A stretch of DNA of 64,000 nucleotides, taken from the NCBI GenBank assembly GCA_965218945.1, contig OZ244718.1, forward strand, positions 2,604,001 to 2,668,000. Direction: 5' to 3'. Positions 27,175 through 34,938 of the stretch are shown here, one piece after another (the stretch's first letter is position 1; the number at the start of each line of letters is the position of its first letter). Position numbers and translations under genes: made by a program. Below the pieces are notes generated by a model that had not been told where the DNA came from, ran no database searches, and saw only the letters and a program-made list of their open reading frames with translations. Origin of the DNA: DAOUJW01 sp965218945. GTDB lineage: Bacteria; Chloroflexota; Dehalococcoidia; Lucifugimonadales; UBA2985.

Positions 27175-27993
27175 CTACGTTCGCCAGGTCCCCGGCTCGG
27201 AGCCGGACGGCGCCACCCGCGCCACCGCCTCCGGGGTGGCGTAGGTCGGGGTGACAGAGCCCTGCTCCATGTCCAGGTAGAGGCCCATGAAGGGGCAGGA
27301 GCCCGCCACCATGCGGCGGACCACCTGTAAGACCAGCGACGCCATCATCTGGTTGATGGTGGGGTCCTGGTCGGTGAGGTCGAGGGCTGCCGCGCAGTCC
27401 ACGTCCGGCGACCTGGTCGACACCGCCGTCAGCAGGTCGGGGCGCTGCACCGTGGGCGCGGGGAGCAGGTAGCAGGTCTCGTCGACGAAGGCGGGTTCGT
27501 CCCCAAAGTCCCGGTCGGCGACGTTCCCGACCAGGACCTGCCCCCAGTTGGTGTCGTTGCCCGCGTCGATGAGCCACCGGCGCGGGTCGCCCGGCAGGGA
27601 CTCGGCCATCGCCCTGCGTGCGGCGGCGTTGTCGGCGCAGCCGATGAGGAGGGAGTTCCCGTAGGAGGGAAGGCCGGGGTAGCGGCCCCCATCTGGGCGG
27701 GAGTCCTCCTCCCGGAAGGCGTAGACCGAGTAGCCGACGGGTCGCCGGTAGGCCCTGGCCAGCCGGTCGGCGAGGGCCTGGCTCTTGAAGTGCCCCACGT
27801 CCTCGGCGTAGAAGTTCTGGCGCAGCAGGTTGTGGGGCTCCACCCGGTCATGGTCGACCAGGACGATGGTGGCCTCCCGCCCCTGGAAGAGGCGGCAGAG
27901 GCCCTCGGCCACGAAGCCGCCGGTCCCGCCGCAGCCGACCACGGTGATCCAGGGATTGTCCAGCAGGAACGCGTTGTCCAGGTAGTAGGGCAT
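27175..27993 (-). CDS. PRTRC-system ThiF/E1-like adenylating enzyme
   Basis: 272 residues. The Rossmann ATP site is VVGCGGTGGFVAEGL (residues 18-32). VDHDRVEPHNLLRQNF carries the acidic and arginine residues of E1 enzymes, and KSQALADRL and the aspartate of CADNAA follow. E1/ThiF proteins adenylate the C-terminus of a ubiquitin-like protein. A candidate acceptor cysteine is in DETCYLLPAP. The ribosome site (GGAGGT) lies inside the last codons of the JAMM gene upstream, so the two are translationally coupled. The order C, F, B, A, ThiF is that of PRTRC cassettes. Confidence 0.85.
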   Translation of the reverse strand: MPYYLDNAFLLDNPWITVVGCGGTGGFVAEGLCRLFQGREATIVLVDHDRVEPHNLLRQNFYAEDVGHFKSQALADRLARAYRRPVGYSVYAFREEDSRPDGGRYPGLPSYGNSLLIGCADNAAARRAMAESLPGDPRRWLIDAGNDTNWGQVLVGNVADRDFGDEPAFVDETCYLLPAPTVQRPDLLTAVSTRSPDVDCAAALDLTDQDPTINQMMASLVLQVVRRMVAGSCPFMGLYLDMEQGSVTPTYATPEAVARVAPSGSEPGTWRT

Positions 27994-27995
27994 TT

Positions 27996-28694
27996 TCAGG
28001 TTACCTCCTTGTCGTTGAAGTTGGTGTTGCGGGTCGGGTTAGGGCCGGAGAACACCTGCGGCCACTCCACCGGGGCGAAGTGGCCGTAGACCCCGACCCG
28101 GAGACGCAGCTCGGGCCGAAAGTCATCGAGGCGTCCGACGACCCCGTAGATGCGGAAGCCCTGCTCGTCCCGGTCGTCGGTGGCCGAGAAGAAGGCGCGG
28201 GAGCTTCCGTGGGAGTGGAACTCGGCGACCACGCCGGCAGGGGGCCGGTAGGTGAGGGACGCCGCGGTCCCAACCTGCGCGGGCGCCACCAGCCGGTAGG
28301 CGCGCCCGTCCCAGCGCACTGCGAAGAGCCGCTCGGTGTCCGGGGCGTCCTGGAACCAGCGCATCCCCTTCTCGAAGAGGCGCGCCGGGATGGGGCCGTT
28401 GGGCAGCGCCACCTTTTCGTCAACGGGAGCGAGCCCCCGCACCTCGCCGGGGGCCACCATTACCCGCGCCACCAGGTCAGCGCTCTGGGACTGGACGTAG
28501 ACGCCCCCTGATCCCAGAACGTAGTCGTAGCCGATTCCCTGGACTCCGGCGAGTCCGGCGGGGTGGTTAACCAGGTAGCCCACCGGCCCCGGCGCCCCGC
28601 TAGCGGTAGCCACGTCTCCCCTCGGAGACCGCCATCGCCTGGCCCACCGTGCATTGGGGAACAAGGTCTTCAATCGGGTATGCAGTCTGTCCAT
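27996..28694 (-). CDS. PRTRC system protein A, JAMM metalloprotease
   Basis: 232 residues as drawn. The C-terminal half has a complete JAMM zinc site: E158, H160-S-H162, then S170 and D173 in the exact HxHx7SxxD spacing. JAMM proteases remove ubiquitin-like proteins from targets or trim their C-terminal tails. The gene overlaps the end of the upstream B gene by 95 bases from this ATG. A GTG at 28613 would give a shorter overlap, so the start is uncertain. It is coupled to the ThiF-like gene downstream. Confidence 0.83.
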   Translation of the reverse strand: MDRLHTRLKTLFPNARWARRWRSPRGDVATASGAPGPVGYLVNHPAGLAGVQGIGYDYVLGSGGVYVQSQSADLVARVMVAPGEVRGLAPVDEKVALPNGPIPARLFEKGMRWFQDAPDTERLFAVRWDGRAYRLVAPAQVGTAASLTYRPPAGVVAEFHSHGSSRAFFSATDDRDEQGFRIYGVVGRLDDFRPELRLRVGVYGHFAPVEWPQVFSGPNPTRNTNFNDKEVT

Positions 28695-29304
28695 CTAGCT
28701 CCTCCCATAGCGCTTGCAGGTTGTCGGGGTGCCTCTTCGAGCGGTCCCGGGTGTCTCCGGTAAGCGAGAAGAATGACCGGAAGAAGGACTCAGGCATCAG
28801 CCCAACCTCCTCGGGGAACCGGTGGCTTCCGGGGCAGACCCTCCCGTCTCTGAAGACGTTGAAGGCCGGGGCCCGGAAGAGGTGCTGCTCTGGGTCGGTC
28901 GGTCGGCCCGTTGCTGCGTAGACCCAGGGCGTTCGGCCCGGCGAGCAGACGAAGACCAACCCCGGCATGGGAAGCCGGAGCCGGGCGGGTGGCTTGAACG
29001 CCTCCCGTTGCAGGGCCACCGACCACACCTGCGGCGGCCGCCACAGGGCCACCACCTGCCCGGTCTCGCCCTGGTTCCACCAGAGGGCGTCCTGGGGCAG
29101 CAGCCCCGAGGAGGACCCCAGGTGCTGGGTGAACACGTTGGCGATGGCGTCCGCCGAGACGGTCCTGACCCAGTTTGAGTCGTTCTCAAAGCCCCGAAGC
29201 AGGATGGTCTCCTTGTACACCTCCAGCTGCATCTGGATCTCGTCCTTTGCCGCATCCGCCGGACCCGGCAGGGACCATTCGGTCTTTTCGGCATCACTCG
29301 TCAT
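28600..29304 (-). CDS. PRTRC system protein B, E2-like
   Basis: 234 residues with a good AAAAGGAGG ribosome site. The family corresponds to a prokaryotic E2-like fold. The conserved pattern is NVFRDGRVCPGSHRFPEE (about 149-166), with C157 as candidate thioester cysteine. Upstream beta-strand segments (VVALWRPPQVWSVALQRE, FVCSPGRTPWVYA) fit the family. E2-like proteins receive an activated ubiquitin-like protein from an E1. The assignment rests on cassette order plus this cysteine motif. Confidence 0.75.
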   Translation of the reverse strand: MTSDAEKTEWSLPGPADAAKDEIQMQLEVYKETILLRGFENDSNWVRTVSADAIANVFTQHLGSSSGLLPQDALWWNQGETGQVVALWRPPQVWSVALQREAFKPPARLRLPMPGLVFVCSPGRTPWVYAATGRPTDPEQHLFRAPAFNVFRDGRVCPGSHRFPEEVGLMPESFFRSFFSLTGDTRDRSKRHPDNLQALWEELDGQTAYPIEDLVPQCTVGQAMAVSEGRRGYR

Positions 29305-30133
29305 CGTTTACCTCCTTTTCGTGATTGGGGAGCCGCTCCAGCGTGAAGTCCAGCATCTCGGCGAAGCGGCCGGGAAGGTCCTCCTCCAGCCAGTCGGCCA
29401 ACCGGGTCACCGAGTCGATGAGGGCGCTGGCCTCGCGCCACTCCTCCGTGCCCGCATCGATGACCTCCTCCTCCCAGGGGTCGGAGAAGCCGTCGTAGTT
29501 CCCGTCCTCATAGCAGGCATCCAGGAAGAAGTTGCCCGTCTCGGCAAAGACCCAGGAGCAGGCCTGCGCCGCCCCCTCGAACCGGGTCTCCTTGAGCGCG
29601 TCGGTGAGGTCGTCCAGGGGTATGCCCCCCTGGGGAATTCTCTCCAATGTCTCCTGCGGGATGCGTTCGGCGGCCGACTCCAGCCAGGCCACCCGCAGCC
29701 CGTCGGGTCCGTCGTGGTAGGTGTCGGCGGGCTTGGCCAAGAGGACGAGGGACGAGATCCCCTCGCGGTAGCCGTCCCACATCTCGTGGAGGCCGTCGTA
29801 GCCGAAGCCCATCAGGTCAAAGGGGATGCCCTGCCTCAGCCAGGTCCAGGGAGGTTGGTCCCCCTCCTCCTCCGTCCAGAACTCGATGAACGGGGCGTAG
29901 AGGGGGAAGTGCCGCTCTCCGAAGAGCTGGCCGAACCGTTCCACCCTCGTGCGTATGTCTGGGGCCGCCAGCGCCGCATCCGCCTCCTGGGGAAAGAGGC
30001 GGCGCGCCAGCCCCGCGAACCATGCGTAGTCGTCGGCGTATCCGACCAGCGTGACCAGCTCCCGCAGCGACGGCGGACGCCGCAGGAGCAGTCCCGCCAG
30101 CCCGCTCAGTTGCGGCGGGGCCGCAGCTGCCAT
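29294..30133 (-). CDS. PRTRC-cassette protein, probable protein F
   Basis: 279 residues, soluble, acidic, largely helical, and overlapping the next gene by 11 bases. No catalytic motif is visible. Known PRTRC cassettes run E, C, F, B, A, ThiF, and this gene sits in the F slot between C and B. That synteny is the main support for the label. Segments such as LVTLVGYADDYAWFAGLARR and FPLYAPFIEFWTEEEGD look conserved-type but are not diagnostic to me. Confidence 0.55.
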   Translation of the reverse strand: MAAAAPPQLSGLAGLLLRRPPSLRELVTLVGYADDYAWFAGLARRLFPQEADAALAAPDIRTRVERFGQLFGERHFPLYAPFIEFWTEEEGDQPPWTWLRQGIPFDLMGFGYDGLHEMWDGYREGISSLVLLAKPADTYHDGPDGLRVAWLESAAERIPQETLERIPQGGIPLDDLTDALKETRFEGAAQACSWVFAETGNFFLDACYEDGNYDGFSDPWEEEVIDAGTEEWREASALIDSVTRLADWLEEDLPGRFAEMLDFTLERLPNHEKEVNDDE

Positions 30134-30336
30134 CGCAGCGCCTCCAGTAGCCGCCCCGTGGAGGCGGCGTAGTCCTGGGCCTGGAAGCAGGCCATCTCCA
30201 CCTCACCCTGCCGGGCGGCCGCGGCGTCCAGGTCGAAGGAGCCGTCGGGCCGTGTGAGCTCCGCCGTGAGCTCAAGGATTCTCAGGTCTGCCGGCGGCGT
30301 TGCCGCCATCAGACCGGCAAAGGTCCGGTTGTCCAT
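30106..30336 (-). CDS. Small hypothetical protein in PRTRC cassette
   Basis: 76 residues, overlapping the next gene by 28 bases, with start context GGAGGCATCCG. It is helical and lacks a signal peptide or motif. The tight overlap with the F-like gene suggests co-translation. It could be a separated N-terminal part of F or an element-specific small subunit. Confidence 0.5.
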   Translation of the reverse strand: MDNRTFAGLMAATPPADLRILELTAELTRPDGSFDLDAAAARQGEVEMACFQAQDYAASTGRLLEALRWQLRPRRN

Positions 30337-30348
30337 CGGATGCCTCCT

Positions 30349-30555
30349 CTAGTTCCAGGCGTGGGGGAAGGCGCCCTTGGTGCCCACCCGCCGCTGGAAC
30401 TCGTAGATGGTGTCGTCGCCCCGCGTGGTCTCCTTGACCGAGGCGTTGGCGATCTCCCCGTAGAAGTCGCTCAGCGTTGCCTTCACCTGGTCGACGCTCA
30501 TCTGGGGGTCCGGGTCGGGGAACTCTCTGTCGTCGTATACGAATACTCTTGCCAT
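30349..30555 (-). CDS. PRTRC system protein C, ubiquitin-like
   Basis: 68 residues with an AAAGGAGA ribosome site. ARVFVYDDREFPDPDP (2-17), a helix SVDQVKATLSDFYGEIANA and a closing strand TIYEFQRRVGTKG (49-61) match PRTRC C, a family with a beta-grasp, ubiquitin-like fold. Residues 58-61 (GTKG) resemble the end of mature family members. Here seven more residues (AFPHAWN) follow, so trimming by the encoded JAMM protease to expose the terminal glycine is a reasonable hypothesis. Confidence 0.82.
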   Translation of the reverse strand: MARVFVYDDREFPDPDPQMSVDQVKATLSDFYGEIANASVKETTRGDDTIYEFQRRVGTKGAFPHAWN

Positions 30556-30600
30556 CGTTCTTCTCCTTTTCTTGCTTCGCGCTGTTTCGTTGCCACCTGC

Positions 30601-30636
30601 GGGGAGGCCGCCGCTCGATTTGGCGACGGCCTCCCC
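30601..30636 (-). repeat. Intercistronic GC hairpin (helicase / PRTRC C gap)
   Basis: A perfect 10-bp stem, GGGGAGGCCG / CGGCCTCCCC, with a 16-base loop between the helicase stop and the ubiquitin-like gene. Member of the hairpin family described in the findings. Confidence 0.65.
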
Positions 30637-30649
30637 GTGTCCGTGCGGT

Positions 30650-32959
30650 CTAGCGTCCCGCGCCGACCGGCTCCTCATTTCCCTCCCGCTCCATGCTCAT
30701 CGCCCACTCGAACATCGAGAGGGTCGCGGGCTGCGACTTGCCCTTCCGACCGTTGGTCTTGACCGGCTCCTCGGCCATGAACTCCGTCCAGGAGAAGAGC
30801 GACTGGTGCCCCTCCTCCGACCCACCGTCGCGGTGGCCGTTGCCCCCGTATCCGGTACGGGGCAGGCCGTTACCGTTAACATCGACGGCCTCCGGCTCGA
30901 CCCCGTGTCGAGCACTGGGCAGGCTCTCGACCACCTTCCATCCGTCGTCCACCAGCAGCTCTTCGGCGCTGGCCTCGGCGTCCCTGGCCTGGGTGAACGC
31001 CGCCTCCACCGAATCTTGGTCATCGTCCTCTCCGCTGACGATCCTCCGGGCCAGGGCCAGCATCAGGTCGTCCCCGTCGTCTCCGTAGGCCGCCAGTCCG
31101 TCCTCCGGCAGCTCCCCCTCGACTGCCAGCGAGCTCTGCAGCTTCTTCGCCACCAGCTTTAGGGCGTCGGCCTGCAGGGTGTTCCGGTAGGCCATGAACA
31201 CCACCTTCACCGGGCGGGTCTGCCCGATGCGCCACGACCGCCGCGACGCCTGCCGCATGACGTAGACCGAGTAATCCGTCTCGAACCAGCAGAGGGTCGG
31301 GAAGTCGATGAGGTCGAGGCCGGTCTGCACCAGCCTGGGGTGGCAGATCATCACGTCGATGCCCTGCTTGACCTTCTCCGCCACCCACGCCTCTCTCTTC
31401 TCCGGGGCCACCGCCTCGGCCTTCATCACTGCCACCCGGAAGCCGTGCCGGCTGAGCATGTCCTCCATCCTCCCCGTGATGTCCCTGGTCCCCGTGTGGG
31501 TGGCGTAGACCAGCACCCTTCGGCCCTCCATCCGCTCGGCGGCCACCAGGTCCACCAGGGCCTTCTCCTTTGGGTAGAGCTTCTCCTCGGACAGGGACGG
31601 AATCTGGACGATGATGTCGCCCGTCCGGGGGTCGAAGACCGTCTCCCCCCTGGTGCAGCCCTCGGGGTAGGCCAGGAGCGTCTGCAGGTAGGTCGCCAGC
31701 AGTCGCTTGGAGCCGGCCTTCAGCGCTTCCGCCAGCTTCTTTCTGAGCTCCTCGTACACGGTGTTGTAGGCGCTGCGCTGGGAGTAGCCCGTCGCGTCCT
31801 CCTCCGAGTCCATCGAGGACAGGAGGATCTGCTCGTCGTAGCCGGGCAGTCCCGACGCCACGTCCGAGAGACGCAGGAACACCGTGTTGCCGATGATGTG
31901 AAACAGGGCGCTGGGCACGAGGCCGGGCCGCTCCCTGACCACCCTGCGGAATTTGCGCCGGCGGCTGATGCGCCCGTCCTCCACCGCGTCGTCGTCCTTG
32001 CCGACGGTGACCTCCTCGAAGCCGTACCGCTGTATCCAGCGATGCTCCTCGGAGCGCCCGAACTCCGTCCTGATCTCCGGCGAGAACCGGTAGAGCAGGT
32101 GGAACAGCGTGCTCGAATACCCTCCCATCAGGGTTCCCGACAGGCTGAGGGACTTGCCGCAGGCGTCGGCGAGGACCCCTGCGGCGATGCCCTGGGCCGA
32201 GCCTCGGCCCTTGTACTCATGGACCTCGTCGCCAATGAGCAGGTCGAAGAAGCCCTTCATCCGGTTCTTCACGTAGTCGGCCAACGGGTAGCGGGCAGGG
32301 CCGGACCTGTCGGCCTGCCACAGAGGACCGCCGCAGTCGGCGCAGGTGTGCTTGCGGCGGTTCAGGTCGGCGTCCGTCAGTGGCACGCCGTCCCTGTCCA
32401 CGATCTGCGCCGTGCAGCCGGGGCAGCAGGGGACCCGGAAGGGCTCCCCCGTCTCCTCGCCCCGCAGCAGCCTGCCCCTGGAGACGGCCCACCGCTGGTT
32501 GACGGCGGGCATCCAGCGGTAGGACAGCTTCGCCTTCTCCCGCGACATGACGGCGAAGAGGGGGCCGGGGCCCGTGGAGAGACGGAGCCGCTCCAGGTCG
32601 GTGATGGATCTGACGATGACGGCGCGGGCGCCGGGCGCCGTCATCTCCACCTCCCGCTTCCACTTGGGCACGAGATGCGGCGGCCCCAGCACGAGGACCC
32701 GCTTGAAGCCCGCCATGTGCGCTGCGGCTACGGCGATGAAGGTCTTGCCCGTTCCCATCTCGCCGACGACGGTGGTGCCCCGGTGGACCTCGAGGGAGAG
32801 GGCCGCGCCCCTGATGGCGTCGGCCTGCGCCCCCAGGGGCTTGCGGAGCAGGCGGGGGAGCCTGCGGCCGTTCTCCGAGGGCCGGTAGAGGGGCGGGTAG
32901 GACTCCACCACTCTTCTGGCGATGGCGTCCCTGAACGTGTCGATGAACTCTCCGAGGTT
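30650..32959 (-). CDS. SNF2/DEAD-type helicase
   Basis: 769 residues from the ATG at 32959, preceded by GGAGGA. An open frame extends upstream but is not gene-like. Walker A is GEMGTGKT (67-74). Two zinc-binding pairs (CCPGC, CADCGG) lie in an insert between the motifs. The Walker B equivalent is LLIGDEVHEYK. The C-terminal helicase lobe carries VYATHTGTRD and the SNF2-like RQASRRSWRIGQTRPV. It likely remodels or unwinds DNA for element replication or repair. Two copies of the six-frame-open palindrome lie in its C-terminal tail (30845-30868, 30901-30926). Confidence 0.85.
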   Translation of the reverse strand, partial: NLGEFIDTFRDAIARRVVESYPPLYRPSENGRRLPRLLRKPLGAQADAIRGAALSLEVHRGTTVVGEMGTGKTFIAVAAAHMAGFKRVLVLGPPHLVPKWKREVEMTAPGARAVIVRSITDLERLRLSTGPGPLFAVMSREKAKLSYRWMPAVNQRWAVSRGRLLRGEETGEPFRVPCCPGCTAQIVDRDGVPLTDADLNRRKHTCADCGGPLWQADRSGPARYPLADYVKNRMKGFFDLLIGDEVHEYKGRGSAQGIAAGVLADACGKSLSLSGTLMGGYSSTLFHLLYRFSPEIRTEFGRSEEHRWIQRYGFEEVTVGKDDDAVEDGRISRRRKFRRVVRERPGLVPSALFHIIGNTVFLRLSDVASGLPGYDEQILLSSMDSEEDATGYSQRSAYNTVYEELRKKLAEALKAGSKRLLATYLQTLLAYPEGCTRGETVFDPRTGDIIVQIPSLSEEKLYPKEKALVDLVAAERMEGRRVLVYATHTGTRDITGRMEDMLSRHGFRVAVMKAEAVAPEKREAWVAEKVKQGIDVMICHPRLVQTGLDLIDFPTLCWFETDYSVYVMRQASRRSWRIGQTRPVKVVFMAYRNTLQADALKLVAKKLQSSLAVEGELPEDGLAAYGDDGDDLMLALARRIVSGEDDDQDSVEAAFTQARDAEASAEELLVDDGWKVVESLPSARHGVEPEAVDVNGNGLPRTGYGGNGHRDGGSEEGHQSLFSWTEFMAEEPVKTNGRKGKSQPATLSMFEWAMSMEREGNEEPVGAGR
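30845..30868 (-). repeat. Six-frame-open palindrome, copy 1
   Basis: Minus-strand GCCTG plus CCCCGTACCGGATACGGGG. It is read in the helicase as GLPRTGYGG, near the C-terminus. Confidence 0.75.
30901..30926 (-). repeat. Six-frame-open palindrome, copy 2
   Basis: A more diverged copy, minus-strand GAGCCTGCCC then AGTGCTCGACACGGGG. It is read in the helicase as SLPSARHG, 33 bases from copy 1 and in the same orientation. Confidence 0.65.
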
Positions 32960-33033
32960 CATGTGAGTCGTCCTCCTTTTCCGTGGTGGGCCGGAGAACG
33001 ACGCCGGGAGCCGGGCGCACCACGCCCCCTGGC

Positions 33034-33073
33034 GGGGACGTTTCCGGTGCGACAAGCTCCTGGAAACGTCCCC
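33034..33073 (-). repeat. Inverted repeat upstream of helicase gene
   Basis: A perfect 12-bp stem, GGGGACGTTTCC / GGAAACGTCCCC, with a 16-base loop, extended by CCT/AGG after a bulge. It lies 75 bases upstream of the helicase start, in the gap after the small zinc protein gene. Attenuator, processing site or protein-binding dyad are all possible. Confidence 0.6.
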
Positions 33074-33141
33074 AGGCTGTGGTTGAACGTGCGAGGGTCC
33101 CGCCGCAGACGGGCCTCGTGATGCGGCTCGGTGTGAGCCGT

Positions 33142-33351
33142 CTATGCGGCTTTCAGGGCCTCCCTGCGGGCGGCTTGTTCCGCCTTTGCCTCGTCGTAGC
33201 AGCGTCCGCTGAGGTGGTATGTCTTCACCGGGGAGGAGACGGCCCTGCCGTTCATGTCCAGGTCCACCGAGGCGGTCTGCATGGCGGGTTCGCCGGGAGC
33301 GATGGGCTGCCCGCACCGGGCGCAGGCGTCGAGGGTCATGGTCGTCTGCAT
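33142..33351 (-). CDS. Small putative zinc-binding protein
   Basis: 69 residues. CARCGQPIAPGEPAM provides one CxxC pair, and a later YHLSGRCYDEAKAEQ supplies a histidine and cysteine, so one zinc ion could be bound. An AGAGG site precedes the ATG. It is part of the minus-strand operon between the methylase and the helicase. Function unknown. Confidence 0.6.
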   Translation of the reverse strand: MQTTMTLDACARCGQPIAPGEPAMQTASVDLDMNGRAVSSPVKTYHLSGRCYDEAKAEQAARREALKAA

Positions 33352-33404
33352 GTCTCAACCTCTCTTTCCTTCGTGGGGTGTTGGTTTTCCGTCCGAGCGG
33401 AGCG

Positions 33405-33442
33405 AGGCCCCGCGGGTTCCCGGTAGAGGGAAGGCGGGGCCT
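33405..33442 (-). repeat. Intercistronic GC hairpin (methylase / zinc protein gap)
   Basis: Stem AGGCCCCGC / GCGGGGCCT with an inner TTCCC / GGGAA. A nearby GCGGCTC-GAGCCGT unit (about 33448-33470) is repeated at about 33123-33145 downstream of the next gene. Confidence 0.6.
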
Positions 33443-33466
33443 TGTGTGCGGCTCAGTGCGAGCCGT

Positions 33467-34504
33467 CTATGCTGCGATGTCGGTGATCTCGCCGCCGTAC
33501 AGGTCCAGGGCGACGACGGTGGTCGTGAGCTTCTCCCGGTGGACCTCCTTCTCCGGGGAGTCCTCCACCATGACCATCTCCTTCGAGGTCCTCCCCTTGA
33601 CCAGGATGCGCCGCCCGTCCGCTTCCAGGACGAGGTTGTCGAGGAAGCCCGCCGACACCAGCATCGCCATGTGGCCCCTTCTGAGGGGCATCAGTGGACG
33701 GGTGCGGGTGTCCCTCGCGGGCCAGAGTGTGTCGGTGACCTCAGCGCTGGTCCACAATCCCGACCGCCGCGCCTCGGCAGCAGCAGCGACGGGATCGACG
33801 GTGCGGGTGGTGAAGAGGATGTCCCCGCTGGGCGTGGTCTCCGGGCTGTAGTCCGTGTAGGGGTGGGAGCGCAGCGGCTCCGGCTCCCCCACCGCCCACT
33901 CCAGCACCATGCGCTCGGCGTGGGCGTCGGGAACGGGATCGGCCTTCCGGTAGGCCAAGAGCGCCACCTGGTCGAATACCTGCCGCTCCGGGTCGGGGAA
34001 GGCCCAGCATCGCATATACCCGTAGTGGGTGGACAGGTAGCGGGCCGAGACCGCCAGGCGCTGCCTGGGAACGATGAAGACCAGCAGGCCGCCATCGGCC
34101 AAGTAGCGGGTCGTGTGCGTCAGGAAGGCGTGCTCCGTCCGCTTGTCCTCCGAGTCGTAATCGTAGGGCGGATTGAGCAAGAGCAGCCCGAAGGCCCCGT
34201 TCGCTATCGACGTGGCGAAGAGGTCCGAGGCCAGGGCGTGGTCGAGCCGCTCCTCCGCCTCCTGCGCCCGGTCCCGGTGCAGCTCGACGCCGTAGGTCTC
34301 GATGGGGATGGCGTTGGGCCTGTCCAGCCGCTGGGCCAGCTGCGCCAGCGCCTCTCCGGCCCCGCAGCACGGGTCGAGGATGCGCAGCGTGTTCCGGCCC
34401 CGGTTGTAGTAGCCGGAGGGGGTGTTAATCAGCTCCGCGATCAGGTCGACGACCCTGGGCGGTGTGGGGTAGAATCCGCCCTTTGCCTGTGCAGCGAGTC
34501 TCAT
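33467..34504 (-). CDS. DUF6094-type SAM-dependent DNA adenine methylase
   Basis: 345 residues. The N-terminus MRLAAQAKGGFYPTPPRVV is typical of the DUF6094 group. The AdoMet site is LRILDPCCGAGEALAQL (about 41-57). The catalytic motif is NPPYDYD (about 111-117), the NPPY form used by exocyclic amino methylases (N6-adenine, less often N4-cytosine). A C-terminal region of about 150 residues probably reads DNA. It overlaps the upstream gene by four bases. With no restriction partner, a role in element self-marking is more likely than restriction. Confidence 0.82.
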   Translation of the reverse strand: MRLAAQAKGGFYPTPPRVVDLIAELINTPSGYYNRGRNTLRILDPCCGAGEALAQLAQRLDRPNAIPIETYGVELHRDRAQEAEERLDHALASDLFATSIANGAFGLLLLNPPYDYDSEDKRTEHAFLTHTTRYLADGGLLVFIVPRQRLAVSARYLSTHYGYMRCWAFPDPERQVFDQVALLAYRKADPVPDAHAERMVLEWAVGEPEPLRSHPYTDYSPETTPSGDILFTTRTVDPVAAAAEARRSGLWTSAEVTDTLWPARDTRTRPLMPLRRGHMAMLVSAGFLDNLVLEADGRRILVKGRTSKEMVMVEDSPEKEVHREKLTTTVVALDLYGGEITDIAA

Positions 34505-34938
34505 GTCGATTCTCCTTTCAACTGAGTGTCGTCCGTCGTCTTCAGGCCCACCACCTCGCCTGTGCCCAGGGTCCGCTGGTAGCAGAGAACCTGGGGAGCG
34601 CCCATCTCCAGGGCGCAGGCCGTGCAGAAGGCCGTGACTATCTCCGCCTCCCTGGACACCGTCATGCGCCTAACCGGCATCTTGCCGCCGTCCGGCCTCC
34701 GGTGCGTGTAGAGCATCACCGAGGTGTCGGCGACCTCGTCGGGCGTGGCCGGCCTGTAGAAGTGGGGCTGGCCCGAGGTCGACAGGTGCGTTGTGTTGTC
34801 GTGGGGGCAGAAGGGGCAGAGCCTGCCCCGTACTAGATACGGGGTCTTCCCGTCGGGGGAGAACCTCTGCCACGCCCTGAAGTTCCGGGCCCGCCTGCGC
34901 CTGTTGCCCCGCCTGGGCCGGTTCAGCATCCTATCCAT
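34501..34938 (-). CDS. Hypothetical protein with cysteine pairs
   Basis: 145 residues from the ATG at 34938 (ribosome site GGAGGAGAG), overlapping the upstream stop. CPFCPHDNTTH and AFCTACALE could form a zinc ribbon. The basic N-terminus (RPRRGNRRRRARN) suggests nucleic-acid binding. A palindrome copy at 34821-34846 is read as TPYLVRGRL just before the first cysteine pair. Family not recognised. Confidence 0.55.
   Translation of the reverse strand: MDRMLNRPRRGNRRRRARNFRAWQRFSPDGKTPYLVRGRLCPFCPHDNTTHLSTSGQPHFYRPATPDEVADTSVMLYTHRRPDGGKMPVRRMTVSREAEIVTAFCTACALEMGAPQVLCYQRTLGTGEVVGLKTTDDTQLKGEST
34821..34846 (+). repeat. Six-frame-open palindrome, copy 3
   Basis: Plus-strand GCCTG plus CCCCGTACTAGATACGGGG. 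On the coding (minus) strand it reads TPYLVRGRL, a different frame and orientation from copies 1 and 2. Confidence 0.75.

Noticed and set aside
31340..33121. Long plus-strand open frame opposite the helicase
   Set aside because: Composition is that of an antisense shadow. The minus strand carries clear helicase motifs.
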